This document shows positions 54,031 to 64,000 of a stretch of DNA of 64,000 nucleotides, piece by piece. The notes under the pieces are model-generated. The model made no database searches, had not been told where the DNA came from, and saw nothing but the letters and a program-made list of their open reading frames with translations. This DNA is from Phymatolithon calcareum (lineage: Eukaryota > Rhodophyta > Florideophyceae > Hapalidiales): positions 2,480,001 through 2,544,000 of the forward strand of contig OZ345376.1 of the NCBI GenBank assembly GCA_977006965.1. The letters run 5' to 3'. The translations under genes were made by a program, and so were the position numbers. How positions within the stretch are numbered: position 1 is the first letter of the stretch; each line of letters begins with the position of its first letter.

Positions 54031-54863
54031 GTGGTCCACAGAAGCTTCAAAGATGAAACAACAAACTAGTTCAGCAACCGTGTAACTCTGTCGCGGGGAG
54101 CTCAGCTGGCCTCGTCTGTTTCCCGTGTATGTCGGTACAAGTATCGTGACAGGGACTAGTGAGCTTTGCACCATTATAAAATCCAATGTGTGTAGCGACT
54201 CGGTTGTGCACAAAGCCGAATAAATCTTCTTGTCTTGCGTTAGCTCTTCTTCTGGATCTGGATCATCCCGCGGAGAAAGAATTTCTTCTGTTCTGCTCCA
54301 ATTACGAAAAGGCGGAATTTGGATAGGGAATAGGGTTAGGAATACGGTTGGGTTAGGGCATAGGGTTGGGTCATTGCTTTTGAAGACACTTGGCGCTTTA
54401 CCATTGGCCTGCCGAGATGGATTGGTAGTGTATTGATTAGAGCATGTTCACGACGCAAATGCCGAAATCTGATGACAGAATCGAACTCTCGTGACAATTT
54501 TACGTCGGACAGTGGCGCGATCAGCGGCGTGAAGTCACTATTGATGTCTCAATTGTGCTGCTCGGTACAGTGTAATGCATGGCGATAATCGTGTCATTTC
54601 TGTGTCTGAATGAGAGGATCATGATACGTTATGCTTACTGAATATTATGTGGAGAATGTGAGGATGGCAGTAAAGTTGCAGTATGTTGAAATGAAGGGCA
54701 CAGAACGGGTGGAGCGGTTTCGGGTGAAATTGGAGAGGGATTCGGGAAAAATAAAAAGTTGCTGTGAGAGTGGGCGGAGTAGTTGGAGAGGGGTGGGAGA
54801 GGGCGTAGAAGGAGTATGAGGGTAAGTTTTTAAAAATGAGGAAAATTTTGCGGATGGAGGGTG

Positions 54864-54912
54864 GACTAAGGCTTCGCCTTAGTCTTCGTGAGGGGGGCTC
54901 CGCCCCCCTCAC
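54864..54912. repeat. paired hairpins in the 5S spacer (repeated every 1510 bp)
   Basis: gactaaggc-ttc-gccttagtc (54864-54884) and gtgaggggggc-tcc-gcccccctcac (54888-54912). Both are perfect and are also perfect in the diverged solo unit (38457-38505). Confidence 0.95.
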
Positions 54913-55134
54913 ACTCCCCCCGGGAAAGTGGACTGTAGGTGTGGTGTGGTGTTGTACGGTTGTGCAAGCGGATAGAGCAGGTGGTGGAAGGTGGTGGACA
55001 TGGTGTAAGTGGGAAGAGGGAATACGTGTGCAATGGGTTTCGAAGCGGGCCGTGAAGATGGAGATTGTATGAACAGTTTAGAGTGTATTTATATGTAGTG
55101 AAGTTTGTAGAATGTTGTGACGGGGTGAAATTGC

Positions 55135-55297
55135 CACGTGTGCATACGAGAGACTTGTCCAAGAATAGAAACTGGACGAATGACACGTGTGTGACTGTCA
55201 AGACGTGATACGTGTAAAATGCCTATGTTGGATGTGATGGGCGACGGTTTACCACGTGTGGAGGACGATTTCGGGTTCGCGGACGACTTGACACGTG
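55135..55297. promoter_or_regulatory. CACGTG cluster in the 5S spacer
   Basis: CACGTG at 55135, 55184, 55253 and 55292 and two further ACGTG words at 55203 and 55210. Repeated in each unit, and all four CACGTG are kept in the solo unit. Such sites bind bHLH or bZIP factors. Confidence 0.6.
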
Positions 55298-55598
55298 GCG
55301 GAAATCGTTTAGGGTTGCCGGACGGGTTGAACTACGTATATACTTGTTGCGGGTGGCTCGACTGGCCTCCATTGTAGATTTTAATTGCATCTATACATTC
55401 GGAATAGGTGGTACTAAAGGTTTCGGGAATAGGAGGAGTTCTGACCAAAAAGGACAAGAACAATATACTCCACGATTCTGTACCATGTTTCACGCTCGGA
55501 CGAAAAAGGTGTGCTGTTGAAGGCGTGTGCAAGTGGATGGGCCAGTTGGCGCATCGGCGGCGTGTATTGCTCGAGTTTTGGTTGTGGAAAAATAAAAA

Positions 55599-55718
55599 AC
55601 GAAGGACACTGGGGATTCCCGAGTGATCCCTCACCTCAGCACTAATCCAGCCTGTCGAACCTTATCTTGCAAGTTCGGAATGGGTTTGCGAGCATGTTTC
55701 TGAAGTATGGTCCTTCGT
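55599..55718 (-). rRNA. 5S rRNA: 5S ribosomal RNA, array copy 1
   Basis: 120 nt on the minus strand. The 5' acgaaggac pairs with the 3' gtccttcgt. Loop C reads cccattccgaac, the internal control region contains aagataagg and the box C-like region gggatcactcgggaatccc. Transcription by RNA polymerase III would end in the T run at 55599-55594. A TATA box (tatata, 55742-55748) lies 24-30 nt upstream, as in plant 5S genes. Confidence 0.95.
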
Positions 55719-55741
55719 GGCGATGATGGTGTGACGGACGG

Positions 55742-55748
55742 TATATAT
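55742..55748 (-). promoter_or_regulatory. TATA box of the 5S gene (repeated every 1510 bp)
   Basis: aatatatacc on the minus strand at -24 to -30 from the mature 5' end, present in every unit. Confidence 0.7.
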
Positions 55749-57108
55749 TGGACGATTGGGGATTGGAAGAGGTCCACTTGGCTGATGGCAATTCCCCATT
55801 CCCTGCTCCAATTACGAAAAGGCGGAATTTGGATAGGGAATAGGGTTAGGAATACGGTTGGGTTAGGGCATAGGGTTGGGTCATTGCTTTTGAAGACACT
55901 TGGCGCTTTACCATTGGCCTGCCGAGATGGATTGGTAGTGTATTGATTAGAGCATGTTCACGACGCAAATGCCGAAATCTGATGACAGAATCGAACTCTC
56001 GTGACAATTTTACGTCGGACAGTGGCGCGATCAGCGGCGTGAAGTCACTATTGATGTCTCAATTGTGCTGCTCGGTACAGTGTAATGCATGGCGATAATC
56101 GTGTCATTTCTGTGTCTGAATGAGAGGATCATGATACGTTATGCTTACTGAATATTATGTGGAGAATGTGAGGATGGCAGTAAAGTTGCAGTATGTTGAA
56201 ATGAAGGGCACAGAACGGGTGGAGCGGTTTCGGGTGAAATTGGAGAGGGATTCGGGAAAAATAAAAAGTTGCTGTGAGAGTGGGCGGAGTAGTTGGAGAG
56301 GGGTGGGAGAGGGCGTAGAAGGAGTATGAGGGTAAGTTTTTAAAAATGAGGAAAATTTTGCGGATGGAGGGTGGACTAAGGCTTCGCCTTAGTCTTCGTG
56401 AGGGGGGCTCCGCCCCCCTCACACTCCCCCCGGGAAAGTGGACTGTAGGTGTGGTGTGGTGTTGTACGGTTGTGCAAGCGGATAGAGCAGGTGGTGGAAG
56501 GTGGTGGACATGGTGTAAGTGGGAAGAGGGAATACGTGTGCAATGGGTTTCGAAGCGGGCCGTGAAGATGGAGATTGTATGAACAGTTTAGAGTGTATTT
56601 ATATGTAGTGAAGTTTGTAGAATGTTGTGACGGGGTGAAATTGCCACGTGTGCATACGAGAGACTTGTCCAAGAATAGAAACTGGACGAATGACACGTGT
56701 GTGACTGTCAAGACGTGATACGTGTAAAATGCCTATGTTGGATGTGATGGGCGACGGTTTACCACGTGTGGAGGACGATTTCGGGTTCGCGGACGACTTG
56801 ACACGTGGCGGAAATCGTTTAGGGTTGCCGGACGGGTTGAACTACGTATATACTTGTTGCGGGTGGCTCGACTGGCCTCCATTGTAGATTTTAATTGCAT
56901 CTATACATTCGGAATAGGTGGTACTAAAGGTTTCGGGAATAGGAGGAGTTCTGACCAAAAAGGACAAGAACAATATACTCCACGATTCTGTACCATGTTT
57001 CACGCTCGGACGAAAAAGGTGTGCTGTTGAAGGCGTGTGCAAGTGGATGGGCCAGTTGGCGCATCGGCGGCGTGTATTGCTCGAGTTTTGGTTGTGGAAA
57101 AATAAAAA

Positions 57109-57228
57109 ACGAAGGACACTGGGGATTCCCGAGTGATCCCTCACCTCAGCACTAATCCAGCCTGTCGAACCTTATCTTGCAAGTTCGGAATGGGTTTGCG
57201 AGCATGTTTCTGAAGTATGGTCCTTCGT
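57109..57228 (-). rRNA. 5S rRNA: 5S ribosomal RNA, array copy 2
   Basis: Same sequence as copy 1, 1510 bp further on. Confidence 0.95.
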
Positions 57229-58618
57229 GGCGATGATGGTGTGACGGACGGTATATATTGGACGATTGGGGATTGGAAGAGGTCCACTTGGCTGATGGCA
57301 ATTCCCCATTCCCTGCTCCAATTACGAAAAGGCGGAATTTGGATAGGGAATAGGGTTAGGAATACGGTTGGGTTAGGGCATAGGGTTGGGTCATTGCTTT
57401 TGAAGACACTTGGCGCTTTACCATTGGCCTGCCGAGATGGATTGGTAGTGTATTGATTAGAGCATGTTCACGACGCAAATGCCGAAATCTGATGACAGAA
57501 TCGAACTCTCGTGACAATTTTACGTCGGACAGTGGCGCGATCAGCGGCGTGAAGTCACTATTGATGTCTCAATTGTGCTGCTCGGTACAGTGTAATGCAT
57601 GGCGATAATCGTGTCATTTCTGTGTCTGAATGAGAGGATCATGATACGTTATGCTTACTGAATATTATGTGGAGAATGTGAGGATGGCAGTAAAGTTGCA
57701 GTATGTTGAAATGAAGGGCACAGAACGGGTGGAGCGGTTTCGGGTGAAATTGGAGAGGGATTCGGGAAAAATAAAAAGTTGCTGTGAGAGTGGGCGGAGT
57801 AGTTGGAGAGGGGTGGGAGAGGGCGTAGAAGGAGTATGAGGGTAAGTTTTTAAAAATGAGGAAAATTTTGCGGATGGAGGGTGGACTAAGGCTTCGCCTT
57901 AGTCTTCGTGAGGGGGGCTCCGCCCCCCTCACACTCCCCCCGGGAAAGTGGACTGTAGGTGTGGTGTGGTGTTGTACGGTTGTGCAAGCGGATAGAGCAG
58001 GTGGTGGAAGGTGGTGGACATGGTGTAAGTGGGAAGAGGGAATACGTGTGCAATGGGTTTCGAAGCGGGCCGTGAAGATGGAGATTGTATGAACAGTTTA
58101 GAGTGTATTTATATGTAGTGAAGTTTGTAGAATGTTGTGACGGGGTGAAATTGCCACGTGTGCATACGAGAGACTTGTCCAAGAATAGAAACTGGACGAA
58201 TGACACGTGTGTGACTGTCAAGACGTGATACGTGTAAAATGCCTATGTTGGATGTGATGGGCGACGGTTTACCACGTGTGGAGGACGATTTCGGGTTCGC
58301 GGACGACTTGACACGTGGCGGAAATCGTTTAGGGTTGCCGGACGGGTTGAACTACGTATATACTTGTTGCGGGTGGCTCGACTGGCCTCCATTGTAGATT
58401 TTAATTGCATCTATACATTCGGAATAGGTGGTACTAAAGGTTTCGGGAATAGGAGGAGTTCTGACCAAAAAGGACAAGAACAATATACTCCACGATTCTG
58501 TACCATGTTTCACGCTCGGACGAAAAAGGTGTGCTGTTGAAGGCGTGTGCAAGTGGATGGGCCAGTTGGCGCATCGGCGGCGTGTATTGCTCGAGTTTTG
58601 GTTGTGGAAAAATAAAAA

Positions 58619-58738
58619 ACGAAGGACACTGGGGATTCCCGAGTGATCCCTCACCTCAGCACTAATCCAGCCTGTCGAACCTTATCTTGCAAGTTCGGAA
58701 TGGGTTTGCGAGCATGTTTCTGAAGTATGGTCCTTCGT
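58619..58738 (-). rRNA. 5S rRNA: 5S ribosomal RNA, array copy 3
   Basis: Same sequence as copy 1. Confidence 0.95.
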
Positions 58739-60128
58739 GGCGATGATGGTGTGACGGACGGTATATATTGGACGATTGGGGATTGGAAGAGGTCCACTTG
58801 GCTGATGGCAATTCCCCATTCCCTGCTCCAATTACGAAAAGGCGGAATTTGGATAGGGAATAGGGTTAGGAATACGGTTGGGTTAGGGCATAGGGTTGGG
58901 TCATTGCTTTTGAAGACACTTGGCGCTTTACCATTGGCCTGCCGAGATGGATTGGTAGTGTATTGATTAGAGCATGTTCACGACGCAAATGCCGAAATCT
59001 GATGACAGAATCGAACTCTCGTGACAATTTTACGTCGGACAGTGGCGCGATCAGCGGCGTGAAGTCACTATTGATGTCTCAATTGTGCTGCTCGGTACAG
59101 TGTAATGCATGGCGATAATCGTGTCATTTCTGTGTCTGAATGAGAGGATCATGATACGTTATGCTTACTGAATATTATGTGGAGAATGTGAGGATGGCAG
59201 TAAAGTTGCAGTATGTTGAAATGAAGGGCACAGAACGGGTGGAGCGGTTTCGGGTGAAATTGGAGAGGGATTCGGGAAAAATAAAAAGTTGCTGTGAGAG
59301 TGGGCGGAGTAGTTGGAGAGGGGTGGGAGAGGGCGTAGAAGGAGTATGAGGGTAAGTTTTTAAAAATGAGGAAAATTTTGCGGATGGAGGGTGGACTAAG
59401 GCTTCGCCTTAGTCTTCGTGAGGGGGGCTCCGCCCCCCTCACACTCCCCCCGGGAAAGTGGACTGTAGGTGTGGTGTGGTGTTGTACGGTTGTGCAAGCG
59501 GATAGAGCAGGTGGTGGAAGGTGGTGGACATGGTGTAAGTGGGAAGAGGGAATACGTGTGCAATGGGTTTCGAAGCGGGCCGTGAAGATGGAGATTGTAT
59601 GAACAGTTTAGAGTGTATTTATATGTAGTGAAGTTTGTAGAATGTTGTGACGGGGTGAAATTGCCACGTGTGCATACGAGAGACTTGTCCAAGAATAGAA
59701 ACTGGACGAATGACACGTGTGTGACTGTCAAGACGTGATACGTGTAAAATGCCTATGTTGGATGTGATGGGCGACGGTTTACCACGTGTGGAGGACGATT
59801 TCGGGTTCGCGGACGACTTGACACGTGGCGGAAATCGTTTAGGGTTGCCGGACGGGTTGAACTACGTATATACTTGTTGCGGGTGGCTCGACTGGCCTCC
59901 ATTGTAGATTTTAATTGCATCTATACATTCGGAATAGGTGGTACTAAAGGTTTCGGGAATAGGAGGAGTTCTGACCAAAAAGGACAAGAACAATATACTC
60001 CACGATTCTGTACCATGTTTCACGCTCGGACGAAAAAGGTGTGCTGTTGAAGGCGTGTGCAAGTGGATGGGCCAGTTGGCGCATCGGCGGCGTGTATTGC
60101 TCGAGTTTTGGTTGTGGAAAAATAAAAA

Positions 60129-60248
60129 ACGAAGGACACTGGGGATTCCCGAGTGATCCCTCACCTCAGCACTAATCCAGCCTGTCGAACCTTATCTTGC
60201 AAGTTCGGAATGGGTTTGCGAGCATGTTTCTGAAGTATGGTCCTTCGT
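60129..60248 (-). rRNA. 5S rRNA: 5S ribosomal RNA, array copy 4
   Basis: Same sequence as copy 1. Confidence 0.95.
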
Positions 60249-61638
60249 GGCGATGATGGTGTGACGGACGGTATATATTGGACGATTGGGGATTGGAAGA
60301 GGTCCACTTGGCTGATGGCAATTCCCCATTCCCTGCTCCAATTACGAAAAGGCGGAATTTGGATAGGGAATAGGGTTAGGAATACGGTTGGGTTAGGGCA
60401 TAGGGTTGGGTCATTGCTTTTGAAGACACTTGGCGCTTTACCATTGGCCTGCCGAGATGGATTGGTAGTGTATTGATTAGAGCATGTTCACGACGCAAAT
60501 GCCGAAATCTGATGACAGAATCGAACTCTCGTGACAATTTTACGTCGGACAGTGGCGCGATCAGCGGCGTGAAGTCACTATTGATGTCTCAATTGTGCTG
60601 CTCGGTACAGTGTAATGCATGGCGATAATCGTGTCATTTCTGTGTCTGAATGAGAGGATCATGATACGTTATGCTTACTGAATATTATGTGGAGAATGTG
60701 AGGATGGCAGTAAAGTTGCAGTATGTTGAAATGAAGGGCACAGAACGGGTGGAGCGGTTTCGGGTGAAATTGGAGAGGGATTCGGGAAAAATAAAAAGTT
60801 GCTGTGAGAGTGGGCGGAGTAGTTGGAGAGGGGTGGGAGAGGGCGTAGAAGGAGTATGAGGGTAAGTTTTTAAAAATGAGGAAAATTTTGCGGATGGAGG
60901 GTGGACTAAGGCTTCGCCTTAGTCTTCGTGAGGGGGGCTCCGCCCCCCTCACACTCCCCCCGGGAAAGTGGACTGTAGGTGTGGTGTGGTGTTGTACGGT
61001 TGTGCAAGCGGATAGAGCAGGTGGTGGAAGGTGGTGGACATGGTGTAAGTGGGAAGAGGGAATACGTGTGCAATGGGTTTCGAAGCGGGCCGTGAAGATG
61101 GAGATTGTATGAACAGTTTAGAGTGTATTTATATGTAGTGAAGTTTGTAGAATGTTGTGACGGGGTGAAATTGCCACGTGTGCATACGAGAGACTTGTCC
61201 AAGAATAGAAACTGGACGAATGACACGTGTGTGACTGTCAAGACGTGATACGTGTAAAATGCCTATGTTGGATGTGATGGGCGACGGTTTACCACGTGTG
61301 GAGGACGATTTCGGGTTCGCGGACGACTTGACACGTGGCGGAAATCGTTTAGGGTTGCCGGACGGGTTGAACTACGTATATACTTGTTGCGGGTGGCTCG
61401 ACTGGCCTCCATTGTAGATTTTAATTGCATCTATACATTCGGAATAGGTGGTACTAAAGGTTTCGGGAATAGGAGGAGTTCTGACCAAAAAGGACAAGAA
61501 CAATATACTCCACGATTCTGTACCATGTTTCACGCTCGGACGAAAAAGGTGTGCTGTTGAAGGCGTGTGCAAGTGGATGGGCCAGTTGGCGCATCGGCGG
61601 CGTGTATTGCTCGAGTTTTGGTTGTGGAAAAATAAAAA

Positions 61639-61758
61639 ACGAAGGACACTGGGGATTCCCGAGTGATCCCTCACCTCAGCACTAATCCAGCCTGTCGAAC
61701 CTTATCTTGCAAGTTCGGAATGGGTTTGCGAGCATGTTTCTGAAGTATGGTCCTTCGT
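61639..61758 (-). rRNA. 5S rRNA: 5S ribosomal RNA, array copy 5
   Basis: Same sequence as copy 1. Confidence 0.95.
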
Positions 61759-63148
61759 GGCGATGATGGTGTGACGGACGGTATATATTGGACGATTGGG
61801 GATTGGAAGAGGTCCACTTGGCTGATGGCAATTCCCCATTCCCTGCTCCAATTACGAAAAGGCGGAATTTGGATAGGGAATAGGGTTAGGAATACGGTTG
61901 GGTTAGGGCATAGGGTTGGGTCATTGCTTTTGAAGACACTTGGCGCTTTACCATTGGCCTGCCGAGATGGATTGGTAGTGTATTGATTAGAGCATGTTCA
62001 CGACGCAAATGCCGAAATCTGATGACAGAATCGAACTCTCGTGACAATTTTACGTCGGACAGTGGCGCGATCAGCGGCGTGAAGTCACTATTGATGTCTC
62101 AATTGTGCTGCTCGGTACAGTGTAATGCATGGCGATAATCGTGTCATTTCTGTGTCTGAATGAGAGGATCATGATACGTTATGCTTACTGAATATTATGT
62201 GGAGAATGTGAGGATGGCAGTAAAGTTGCAGTATGTTGAAATGAAGGGCACAGAACGGGTGGAGCGGTTTCGGGTGAAATTGGAGAGGGATTCGGGAAAA
62301 ATAAAAAGTTGCTGTGAGAGTGGGCGGAGTAGTTGGAGAGGGGTGGGAGAGGGCGTAGAAGGAGTATGAGGGTAAGTTTTTAAAAATGAGGAAAATTTTG
62401 CGGATGGAGGGTGGACTAAGGCTTCGCCTTAGTCTTCGTGAGGGGGGCTCCGCCCCCCTCACACTCCCCCCGGGAAAGTGGACTGTAGGTGTGGTGTGGT
62501 GTTGTACGGTTGTGCAAGCGGATAGAGCAGGTGGTGGAAGGTGGTGGACATGGTGTAAGTGGGAAGAGGGAATACGTGTGCAATGGGTTTCGAAGCGGGC
62601 CGTGAAGATGGAGATTGTATGAACAGTTTAGAGTGTATTTATATGTAGTGAAGTTTGTAGAATGTTGTGACGGGGTGAAATTGCCACGTGTGCATACGAG
62701 AGACTTGTCCAAGAATAGAAACTGGACGAATGACACGTGTGTGACTGTCAAGACGTGATACGTGTAAAATGCCTATGTTGGATGTGATGGGCGACGGTTT
62801 ACCACGTGTGGAGGACGATTTCGGGTTCGCGGACGACTTGACACGTGGCGGAAATCGTTTAGGGTTGCCGGACGGGTTGAACTACGTATATACTTGTTGC
62901 GGGTGGCTCGACTGGCCTCCATTGTAGATTTTAATTGCATCTATACATTCGGAATAGGTGGTACTAAAGGTTTCGGGAATAGGAGGAGTTCTGACCAAAA
63001 AGGACAAGAACAATATACTCCACGATTCTGTACCATGTTTCACGCTCGGACGAAAAAGGTGTGCTGTTGAAGGCGTGTGCAAGTGGATGGGCCAGTTGGC
63101 GCATCGGCGGCGTGTATTGCTCGAGTTTTGGTTGTGGAAAAATAAAAA

Positions 63149-63268
63149 ACGAAGGACACTGGGGATTCCCGAGTGATCCCTCACCTCAGCACTAATCCAG
63201 CCTGTCGAACCTTATCTTGCAAGTTCGGAATGGGTTTGCGAGCATGTTTCTGAAGTATGGTCCTTCGT
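63149..63268 (-). rRNA. 5S rRNA: 5S ribosomal RNA, array copy 6
   Basis: Same sequence as copy 1. The seventh unit ends at the window edge before its 5S gene. Confidence 0.95.
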
Positions 63269-64000
63269 GGCGATGATGGTGTGACGGACGGTATATATTG
63301 GACGATTGGGGATTGGAAGAGGTCCACTTGGCTGATGGCAATTCCCCATTCCCTGCTCCAATTACGAAAAGGCGGAATTTGGATAGGGAATAGGGTTAGG
63401 AATACGGTTGGGTTAGGGCATAGGGTTGGGTCATTGCTTTTGAAGACACTTGGCGCTTTACCATTGGCCTGCCGAGATGGATTGGTAGTGTATTGATTAG
63501 AGCATGTTCACGACGCAAATGCCGAAATCTGATGACAGAATCGAACTCTCGTGACAATTTTACGTCGGACAGTGGCGCGATCAGCGGCGTGAAGTCACTA
63601 TTGATGTCTCAATTGTGCTGCTCGGTACAGTGTAATGCATGGCGATAATCGTGTCATTTCTGTGTCTGAATGAGAGGATCATGATACGTTATGCTTACTG
63701 AATATTATGTGGAGAATGTGAGGATGGCAGTAAAGTTGCAGTATGTTGAAATGAAGGGCACAGAACGGGTGGAGCGGTTTCGGGTGAAATTGGAGAGGGA
63801 TTCGGGAAAAATAAAAAGTTGCTGTGAGAGTGGGCGGAGTAGTTGGAGAGGGGTGGGAGAGGGCGTAGAAGGAGTATGAGGGTAAGTTTTTAAAAATGAG
63901 GAAAATTTTGCGGATGGAGGGTGGACTAAGGCTTCGCCTTAGTCTTCGTGAGGGGGGCTCCGCCCCCCTCACACTCCCCCCGGGAAAGTGGACTGTAGGT

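Larger units (their letters stand above)
54293..64000 (-). repeat. 5S rDNA tandem array, 1510-bp unit
   Basis: Unit starts (ctgctccaattacg) at 54293, 55803, 57313, 58823, 60333, 61843 and 63353: six full units and 648 bp of a seventh, running off the right edge. The units look identical. Each carries a telomere-like block, a tRNA-like remnant, two hairpins, a CACGTG cluster and a minus-strand 5S gene. The short frames repeated in every unit have no coding features. Confidence 0.97.

Noticed and set aside
54293-64000. Repeated 60-110-codon frames in every 1510-bp unit
   Set aside because: They recur only because the unit repeats, overlap on both strands, cover the hairpins and part of the 5S region, and show no domain or start context.
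54293-64000. CRISPR-like array
   Set aside because: Units are 1.5 kb and identical with no short repeat-spacer pattern.

Overview
The window is nuclear DNA of a eukaryote, probably an alga (a red alga would fit) or another protist. The evidence is a tandem 5S rRNA array with poly-T terminators and a TATA box upstream of each gene, many families of eukaryotic transposons, and remnants of eukaryotic genes (COP9 signalosome subunit 2, a two-domain plant-type glyoxalase I, a SEL1L/HRD3-like protein). The species cannot be fixed from sequence alone.

Layout. 1-2.4 kb holds three decayed host-gene copies, all on the minus strand. 2.4-17 kb is mostly AT-rich non-coding DNA with tandem repeats (153-bp, 10-bp and 144-bp units) and a family of fold-back repeats. 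16.8-37.7 kb is a graveyard of mobile elements: a bZIP-like remnant, a KDZ-like transposase with a ULP1-type protease on the other strand, another DDE-type transposase relic, two non-LTR reverse transcriptases placed head to head, a hAT transposase, a Ty1/copia-like gag-protease fragment and a second hAT-like tail. Almost every frame there carries stops or shifts.

37.87-39.36 kb is one diverged 5S rDNA unit with a single 5S gene. It sits between two small inverted-repeat elements in which one short motif occurs four times per element; the motif differs between elements while the spacers are shared.

39.8-51.2 kb stands out because it holds the only three long intact reading frames. The first is a zinc finger / tyrosine-recombinase-like / RecQ-type helicase protein of about 1585 aa. 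The second is an unrecognised protein of about 572-604 aa with a long disordered tail. The third is a ParB-like / DNA-methyltransferase protein of about 1008 aa, followed in another frame by a SET domain. Five copies of a palindrome (up to 35 nt, each with two GATC sites) lie only in the gaps around the second and third genes. I read this as one selfish or epigenetic module: a recombinase-helicase, a partition-like DNA methyltransferase joined to a chromatin-type methyltransferase domain, and shared operator- or parS-like sites. This is the best candidate for an undescribed system in the window.

51.8-54.03 kb has a piggyBac-like transposase relic, a purine-rich degenerate repeat tract and a cluster of hairpins. 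54.29-64.0 kb is a 5S rDNA array with a 1510-bp unit: six complete minus-strand 5S genes and a seventh partial unit. The spacer carries a telomere-like block, two tight hairpins and a cluster of CACGTG sites. The 14.9 kb between the solo unit and the array begins and ends at the same phase of the 5S repeat.
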